DNA of 28,000 nucleotides, taken from NCBI GenBank assembly GCA_002712305.1, contig PATE01000001.1, forward strand, positions 1-28,000, written 5' to 3'. This DNA is from Gemmatimonadota bacterium (GTDB lineage: Bacteria; Latescibacterota; UBA2968; UBA8231). The notes under the pieces were generated by a model, which searched no databases, was not told where the DNA came from, and saw only the letters and a program-made list of their open reading frames with translations. The translations under genes and the position numbers were made by a program. This document shows, piece by piece, positions 24,201 to 28,000 of the stretch (position 1 is its first letter; every line of letters starts with the position of its first letter).

Positions 24201-24635
24201 ACGGACCAGACGCTGTCGGCCAGGGGCAATTACTGGGGAACGGTGGATAGTGCAGCCATTGCAGATCTGATGTCGGGCCCCGTCGATTTCAGCGGGTTCC
24301 TCGCTGGTGAGCCGGTGGCAACCGCGAGCGAAGAGGGCTTAGAGTCACCCGTGCGAACGGCTCTTCTGGGGAACGGACCCAATCCATTCAATGGGAGTAC
24401 CCTCATCCGCTTTGTCCTGGCGACGGAGGAATCGGTCGAGTTGTCGATCTACGACATCACTGGACAACGGATTCTCCATCGTTTGGCTGGGGTGTATCTG
24501 AAGAGCGGACTCCACGAGATTGCGTGGAATGGAACCGATGAGACAGGTCTGAATGTGGCCAACGGTGTCTATCTCTACCACCTCACCACGCCCGCCGGGC
24601 GGATCGGCGTGGGGCGGATGGTGCTGCTGCGCTGA
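21204..24635 (+). CDS. Secreted M6-family metalloprotease with beta-helix region and FlgD-like C-terminal domain
   Basis: A 1143-residue exported protein. A signal peptide occupies about residues 1-23 (LGFGTLCLLLCLSVTPSLAS). The M6 (immune-inhibitor-A-like) protease domain spans roughly 55-430, with zinc motif HEFAHVLGLPD (His247, Glu248, His251) and the following WGLMGLGTLGWG. From about residue 495 to 1040 there is a repetitive right-handed parallel beta-helix, with units such as DSAIESNRALGIEATNWGG and a closing GNYWGTVDS. The last 85 residues form a FlgD/type IX-sorting-like Ig domain (GNGPNPFNGSTLIRF, LSIYDITGQRI, NGVYLYHL). Such tails direct surface attachment or secretion in Fibrobacterota-Bacteroidota-related lineages. 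The start is TTG 21204, 11 bases after the previous stop; no better start precedes the signal peptide. It probably degrades extracellular or surface proteins, with the beta-helix perhaps binding polysaccharide. Confidence 0.9.
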   Translation: MRAHLGFGTLCLLLCLSVTPSLASDVFVCATPQFPAQLQRSQIGRSKVAQQVGTSARGTFSAMVVFARFADEATADNTKPVWADDLFDPTLQGSFTHFYDEMSRGQLSVAGEVLPKRYVSLSPRQDYLATETGGFGDFGRFNLEILEQADRDVDMGRFDNDGPDGIPNSGDDDGYVDVLFINLLTVPRGFFIGGATGLASLGLLTDFLSDDPAANGGVIRVRSQFSGFGGTTQRGHVFSVTASTMCHEFAHVLGLPDLFDQSTVTATGKIDPKVDSAGIGKWGLMGLGTLGWGVEDGPNAFSAWSLAKLGWLGVNNTRFVEVTESLPSQQLHSIDDDGEVLKISLSEDEYFLIENRQSEDSYYNRNIPGEGLLLWHVDERADNDEERHKQVDLVCADGLFSDRGFPGLAADPVAGGDNLDFWARDATYAAAHNGNEGDGTDPFDGRVFTRFDATANPGARAHSGFRRGVPVGLVLDNIRALSDGAMELDVLLRQPVTGNINEDTRWSGAIDVDGDIVVEAGVTLTLGPGVDLRFAASDVRASGFDTTKAELLVYGELVIEATTDAPARLRSPAGGWLGLLVLGGTSPSLEQDLTSGRLLLEDAELGLARARLPFGTTRWSGTRRVPWDLTIPAGARLVVEGGTQIAFAPEDLAGTGRHAELTEWIVEGELVIDGLGSEVSLDVDSRQSEDLWYGIRLEPDGYLELVGASIGAAGFGVQGTVTPEGQVRIADSRFAGLVNGLNLTLFGSAQVDGSTFTSISGPAIKASGSATLNLRNTTIEDGGQEGIWMSNANLEAIHATVTRNGLLDAEDPRSGIFAEGGAGQRLEIWDSAIESNRALGIEATNWGGIIELHRTSVSSNRADGVRSRRAERVIFEDIELSRNFGRGAELSSTTVEMWTTTATDNVAGGAWMGDGARVAVDMSHFTGNGLVLSETALATVRNSEFRSTGVALSVISAAPQIVGNLFQANTTAIRVDGSAVPSSILDNTFTRNATAIENRTDQTLSARGNYWGTVDSAAIADLMSGPVDFSGFLAGEPVATASEEGLESPVRTALLGNGPNPFNGSTLIRFVLATEESVELSIYDITGQRILHRLAGVYLKSGLHEIAWNGTDETGLNVANGVYLYHLTTPAGRIGVGRMVLLR

Positions 24636-24642
24636 CCCTCAT

Positions 24643-24674
24643 CCACACGACATGACAAACCACACTACATGACA
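24643..24674. repeat. 17-bp tandem direct repeat upstream of the second SDR gene
   Basis: CCACACGACATGACA (24643-24657) and CCACACTACATGACA (24660-24674) match at 14 of 15 positions with a 17-base period, in a 56-base intergenic region just upstream of ATG 24692. This could be a pair of regulator sites or a slippage duplication. No clear -35/-10 pair accompanies it. Confidence 0.5.
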
Positions 24675-24691
24675 GTAGAGAAGAGGACGGG

Positions 24692-25570
24692 ATGAGACTC
24701 AAAGACAAGGTGGCCATCGTCACCGGGGGCGGCCAGGGATTGGGGAGAGGGATCAGCCTGCAGTTTGTACGCGAAGGTGCCAAGGTGGCCATCGCTCAAC
24801 GCACGCAGGAGAAGTTGGCGCAGACGAAGGCTGACATCGAGGAACTGGGCGGTGAAGTCCTGTCCATGGAGGTGGACGTGGGCCAACCGGATCAGGTCAA
24901 GGCATTGGTGGACGCCACAGTCGACCGCTTTGGCGGACTCGACATTCTCGTGAATAATGCCGGCGTGGGGCATTGGATCCCCGTCGACGAAGTGGCCGAA
25001 ACGGACTACGACCGCCTCATGGATACCAATCTGAAGGGGCTGTGGATGGGTTGCCACCACGCGGTGCCCCATCTGAAGGCACGAGGTGGCGGGGCCATCA
25101 TCAACATCTCTTCCGTCCATGGAATACAGGGGGGTGAGGCGAACACGGTCTATGCCGCGACCAAGGGCGGCATCATCGGGGTGACCAAGGCGTTGTCGGC
25201 TGAGCTGTCCACGTTCAATATCCGCACAAACACGATCAGCCCCGGGGCGATCGACGTGAGCGGCGCGCTGCAGAATTGCCTCGATCGGATCAAGCCGGAG
25301 CACCACGACGAGTTCCTGCAGTTGTTTGCAGACAAGTACAATCCAGGGAGCAAGTATTTCCAGCCTCTGGAGACCATCGGTCAGCCTCAGGACATCGCCT
25401 GGTGTGCTGTCTATCTGGCCTCGGGCGAGGCTCGTTTCGTGACGGGCCAGAACATCGCTGTCGATGGGGGGGTCACGACCTATCTCAGCAATGGACCGCT
25501 GGAGGGGGCACGGCACGACAAGAGAGAAGCCCTCAAGGAAGAACTCGAAGCCTGGATCGCCGCGCACTGA
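24692..25570 (+). CDS. SDR-family NAD(P)-dependent oxidoreductase
   Basis: A 292-residue classical short-chain dehydrogenase. The cofactor motif TGGGQGLGRG is at residues 11-20, NNAG at 88-91, and the catalytic Ser141 (ISSVHG), Tyr154 and Lys158 (YAATK) are all present. TGQNIAVDGGVTTY closes the core, and a charged tail of about 35 residues makes it longer than usual. AQRT at the end of the second strand, with no Asp there, favours NADP, unlike the other SDR in this window. ATG 24692 follows a GAGGAC ribosome site. It precedes the amidohydrolase and SelA-like genes on the same strand with a 66-base gap. The substrate is unknown. Confidence 0.93.
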   Translation: MRLKDKVAIVTGGGQGLGRGISLQFVREGAKVAIAQRTQEKLAQTKADIEELGGEVLSMEVDVGQPDQVKALVDATVDRFGGLDILVNNAGVGHWIPVDEVAETDYDRLMDTNLKGLWMGCHHAVPHLKARGGGAIINISSVHGIQGGEANTVYAATKGGIIGVTKALSAELSTFNIRTNTISPGAIDVSGALQNCLDRIKPEHHDEFLQLFADKYNPGSKYFQPLETIGQPQDIAWCAVYLASGEARFVTGQNIAVDGGVTTYLSNGPLEGARHDKREALKEELEAWIAAH

Positions 25571-25636
25571 ACCAGTCGTATCCCGCCAGAGAATTGTGCC
25601 TGCAACTCCTTACCTTAATCGGAACGAGACCAGCTC

Positions 25637-26863
25637 ATGAACTACGACCTACTCCTGAAGGGCGGCCATGTCATTGACCCGAAGAATTCGATCGACGAGA
25701 CGCGGGATGTAGCGATCTCGAAGGGTAAGATCGCCGCCGTCGATTCGTCGATTCCAGTTGATCAAGCGGCGAAAGTGATCGACATGACGGGGCTCTACGT
25801 CATGCCCGGTCTGGTCGACATCCATACGCACATGTTCGCCTCGTCGGGTTTCCGCAATGCGTGGGCCGGTGATCGATCAGTTCTGCCCGATGGGTTCAGT
25901 TTTCGCAGTGGCGTGACGACGATGGTCGATACGGGGTCTGCAGGTTGGCGTTTCTTCGAAGATTTTCGATACCGAGTCATCGATCGTTTCGACACACGAA
26001 AGTTCGCTTTCCTCAACATCGTCGGTTGCGGCATGGTGTCGAACGACATGGAGCAGAATCAAGCCGACATGGATGTGGGCCGTGCCGTGGCCATGGGCAA
26101 GGAGCACGACGATGTGATCGTGGGCATGAAGACAGCCCACTACTGCGGCACGGAATGGATCTCCGTTGACCGCATGCTCGAGGCAGGTCGCAAGCTCGGA
26201 AAACCATCGATGGTTGATTTCGGTCTATTCCCGAAGGAACGCCCCTACTACGAACTGGTGACCGAACGCATGAGTGCGGGAGATATCACGACCCACATGT
26301 ATCTGGGCGATGTTCCATGGGTCGACGCCGATGGGAAACTGCTGAGGTATCTGTACAAGGCGCGCGAGCGGGGCATCATCTTTGATGTAGGCCACGGTGG
26401 AGGCAGCTTCTGCTGGCGCAATGCCATTCCCAGCATCGAACAGGGTTTTTATCCGGATTCGATCTCCACAGATCTGCACACCAGCTGCATGAATGACGAG
26501 ATGCAGGACATGACCAATGTCATGTCGAAGTTCCTCGCCATCGGATTGCCCCTGCAGGAAATCGTGAAGGAGTCGACGATCAATCCTGCCAACGAAATCG
26601 GCCATCCTGAACTCGGCCATCTGTCGGTCGGCGCTGTCGCCGACGTGACGGCGCTGAGCATCTACGAGGGTGATTTCGCCTTCCTCGATGTGCACGGGGG
26701 GCGCCTGCCCGCCAAGCAGCGTTTGCGCTGCGAGTTGACGCTGCTCGATGGAAAAATCATGTGGGACTGGAATGGTCGCACCGGTGTCGACTGGCAGGAG
26801 CTGCCAAAGCTCTATGGTGTGAGGAATCCCGACGGACTCATCATGCCGCCAGAGAGTCTCTGA
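25637..26863 (+). CDS. Amidohydrolase/deacetylase-family metallohydrolase
   Basis: A 408-residue member of the dihydroorotase-like amidohydrolase group with a likely two-metal centre. Visible ligands are H63 and H65 (VDIHTHMF), a probable carboxylated Lys165 (VGMKTAHY), His in DITTHMYLG, His in FDVGHGGGSF, and catalytic Asp279 (ISTDLHTS). The N-terminal beta-sandwich motif LLLKGGHVIDPKNSIDETRD and the C-terminal LRCELTLLDGKIMWD frame the barrel. The ATG starts about 14 bases after a weak GGAACGAGA. The next gene begins two bases after its stop. Amidohydrolases of this subgroup are often adjacent to SelA-like PLP enzymes in deacetylation or amino-sugar-acid catabolism, which fits here. The actual substrate is not known. 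Confidence 0.9.
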   Translation: MNYDLLLKGGHVIDPKNSIDETRDVAISKGKIAAVDSSIPVDQAAKVIDMTGLYVMPGLVDIHTHMFASSGFRNAWAGDRSVLPDGFSFRSGVTTMVDTGSAGWRFFEDFRYRVIDRFDTRKFAFLNIVGCGMVSNDMEQNQADMDVGRAVAMGKEHDDVIVGMKTAHYCGTEWISVDRMLEAGRKLGKPSMVDFGLFPKERPYYELVTERMSAGDITTHMYLGDVPWVDADGKLLRYLYKARERGIIFDVGHGGGSFCWRNAIPSIEQGFYPDSISTDLHTSCMNDEMQDMTNVMSKFLAIGLPLQEIVKESTINPANEIGHPELGHLSVGAVADVTALSIYEGDFAFLDVHGGRLPAKQRLRCELTLLDGKIMWDWNGRTGVDWQELPKLYGVRNPDGLIMPPESL

Positions 26864-26864
26864 G

Positions 26865-28000
26865 ATGGGCAGGGGGAGCGTCTACGACGAGATCGGTGTA
26901 CGACGCGTCATCAACGCATCGGGCAGCATGACCTATCTGGGGGGATCTCTCATCGCCCCCGAGGTGCTGGCCAAGATGGATGAGGCAGCGGGCGCCTTCG
27001 TCTTCATCGAAGAGCTTCTGGCCTGGGCGAGTGGGGAGATCGCCTCTCTGACAAAGACCGATGCAGGACTGGTGACCACCGGCTCCGCTGCAGGAATCCT
27101 CCTGTCCACTGCCGCCTGTTTGACCGGCAACGACCGCGAGCGAATGCGTGCCTTGCCGCAGACGGAGAGTTGGAAGAACGAAATCGTCATGCAGAAGCAG
27201 CATCGAATCGGCTTCGACCACGCCGTCGGCGTGGCCGGTGGGCGCATCGTCGAAGTCGGTGATGCAGCAGGGACGTCGATTGACCAGGTCAAGGAGGCTC
27301 TCTCCGACAAGACCGCCGCCATCCTGCACGTGGTCCTCGATCCGACGCCCACCGCTTCGCTGGAAGAGGTGGCCGACGTCGCCCATGGGCACGGCATTCC
27401 CGTGATCGTCGACGCCGCTGCCGAACTGCCGCCCGTGCGCAATCTGAGCGCCTTCGCCGAGGACGGGGGAGACCTGGTGATCTTTTCCGGCGGAAAGCAG
27501 GTCTCGGGACCCAATGATTCTGGGATTCTGTGTGGACGCGGCGATCTCGTGGCGGCGGCAACGGCACAGGCCTTCCCCAATGGCGGTATTGGTCGACCCC
27601 TGAAGGTGAGCAAGGAACAGATCGTCGGTCTCGTGTTTGCCCTCAAGCGATTTGCCAGCCTCGATTGGGATGCACAGGTCGAGCGCTGGCGGCAGATGGC
27701 CCAGCGTATGGCCGAGATTCTCAGCGCCGCCGCGGGCGTCGTTGAAACGGATGTCGGTTTTCCGCAAGGTGGAGGACGACCGCGGATCATCCCACGCACA
27801 CGGGTCAAGATCGATGAAGCTATGGTCGGTCACACGGTCATGGAACTGGACGAGATCCTGGAGCAGGGGACCCCCGCTATCGCCGTCGGCGCACAGGCAT
27901 CGCAACAGACGATCTGGCTGAATCCACAGCATCTCGAAGACGGCGAGGACGAGATCGCTGCACGGCATCTGGCGGACGTACTCGGACGTGGAGCGAGCAG
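26865..28000 (+). CDS. SelA-like PLP-dependent enzyme (D-glucosaminate-6-P ammonia-lyase-type), partial at right edge
   Basis: An open frame of 378 codons from ATG 26865, still open at the window end. It resembles the SelA / DgaE-like branch of fold-type I PLP enzymes, opening YDEIGVRRVINASGSMTYLG. It has the cofactor loop VTTGSAAGILLSTAACLTG, then IPVIVDAAAELPPV with the pyridine-nitrogen Asp. The PLP Lys211 is in FSGGKQVSGPNDSGILCG. SelA-related enzymes outside selenocysteine synthesis catalyse ammonia elimination or transamination on amino-sugar acids. Direct coupling to the amidohydrolase (start two bases after its stop) supports a deacetylase-then-lyase sequence, inferred from family context. 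A G-rich stretch (AGGGGGAG) lies just inside the start. Most of the protein is present; typical relatives run near 370-400 residues, so little is missing. Confidence 0.87.
   Translation, partial: MGRGSVYDEIGVRRVINASGSMTYLGGSLIAPEVLAKMDEAAGAFVFIEELLAWASGEIASLTKTDAGLVTTGSAAGILLSTAACLTGNDRERMRALPQTESWKNEIVMQKQHRIGFDHAVGVAGGRIVEVGDAAGTSIDQVKEALSDKTAAILHVVLDPTPTASLEEVADVAHGHGIPVIVDAAAELPPVRNLSAFAEDGGDLVIFSGGKQVSGPNDSGILCGRGDLVAAATAQAFPNGGIGRPLKVSKEQIVGLVFALKRFASLDWDAQVERWRQMAQRMAEILSAAAGVVETDVGFPQGGGRPRIIPRTRVKIDEAMVGHTVMELDEILEQGTPAIAVGAQASQQTIWLNPQHLEDGEDEIAARHLADVLGRGAS

Noticed and set aside
24665-25567. Minus-strand open frame of 300 codons opposite the second SDR gene
   Set aside because: The plus-strand frame has complete SDR motifs; the antisense translation shows none.
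26841-27968. Minus-strand open frame of 375 codons opposite the SelA-like gene
   Set aside because: The plus strand encodes a family-typical PLP enzyme with its cofactor Lys. The antisense frame is composition-driven.
26865-28000. Selenocysteine synthase (SelA) proper
   Set aside because: No selenocysteine genes are visible, and tight linkage to an amidohydrolase favours the SelA-like amino-sugar-acid branch.

Overview
The window is a gene-dense, GC-rich bacterial chromosome segment, most likely from an uncultured Gram-negative lineage rather than an actinobacterium. Three things point that way. A large secreted M6-type protease ends in a FlgD-like / type IX-style C-terminal domain, as seen in Latescibacterota, Zixibacteria, Fibrobacterota and relatives. 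The ubiquitin-like modifier ends directly in Gly-Glu, like the Pup homologues called UBact in several Gram-negative and candidate phyla. The rest is a mixed set of sugar-acid and amino-acid catabolic enzymes. Latescibacterota or a neighbouring candidate phylum is my best guess from gene content; I could run no phylogenetic test.

Layout. Positions 1-5544 are all on the minus strand. From upstream to downstream they encode a type II NADH dehydrogenase (frameshifted), an alpha/beta hydrolase, a short-chain dehydrogenase, a GMC oxidoreductase, an ECF sigma factor with its own candidate promoter, and a partial unknown gene that overlaps the sigma gene and carries two frameshifts. Positions 5689-10931 are on the plus strand and form a catabolic series: enolase-superfamily dehydratase, small coiled-coil membrane protein, DapA-family aldolase/lyase, class IV aminotransferase, Gfo/Idh/MocA oxidoreductase and a cytosolic sulfite-oxidase-fold molybdoenzyme. 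The last three genes overlap by 1-4 bases. Positions 10959-12736 are on the minus strand and hold two tandem paralogous metallo-beta-lactamase-fold hydrolases.

The centrepiece is 12958-20427, a complete Pup-proteasome operon in the actinobacterial gene order: lepB (signal peptidase I), mpa/arc (AAA ATPase), dop, pup, prcB, prcA, pafA. PafA would ligate Pup through its C-terminal Glu to substrate lysines, Mpa would recognise and unfold the pupylated proteins, PrcA/PrcB would degrade them, and Dop would remove Pup. Pup already ends in Glu, so the Gln deamidation that actinobacterial Dop performs is unnecessary here. Mpa lacks the C-terminal GQYL docking tail of actinobacterial Mpa. A Ser/Gly/Leu-rich protein of unknown function and the secreted M6 protease follow directly on the same strand.

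Positions 24692-28000 are a second plus-strand catabolic set: a short-chain dehydrogenase, an amidohydrolase/deacetylase and a SelA-like PLP enzyme cut off by the right edge. Three reading-frame breaks lie within the first 5.5 kb. Two fall at short G/C runs, so assembly or read errors are as likely as real gene decay. I saw no tRNA, rRNA, CRISPR array or insertion sequence. The longest gene-free stretch is about 220 bases (12737-12957).
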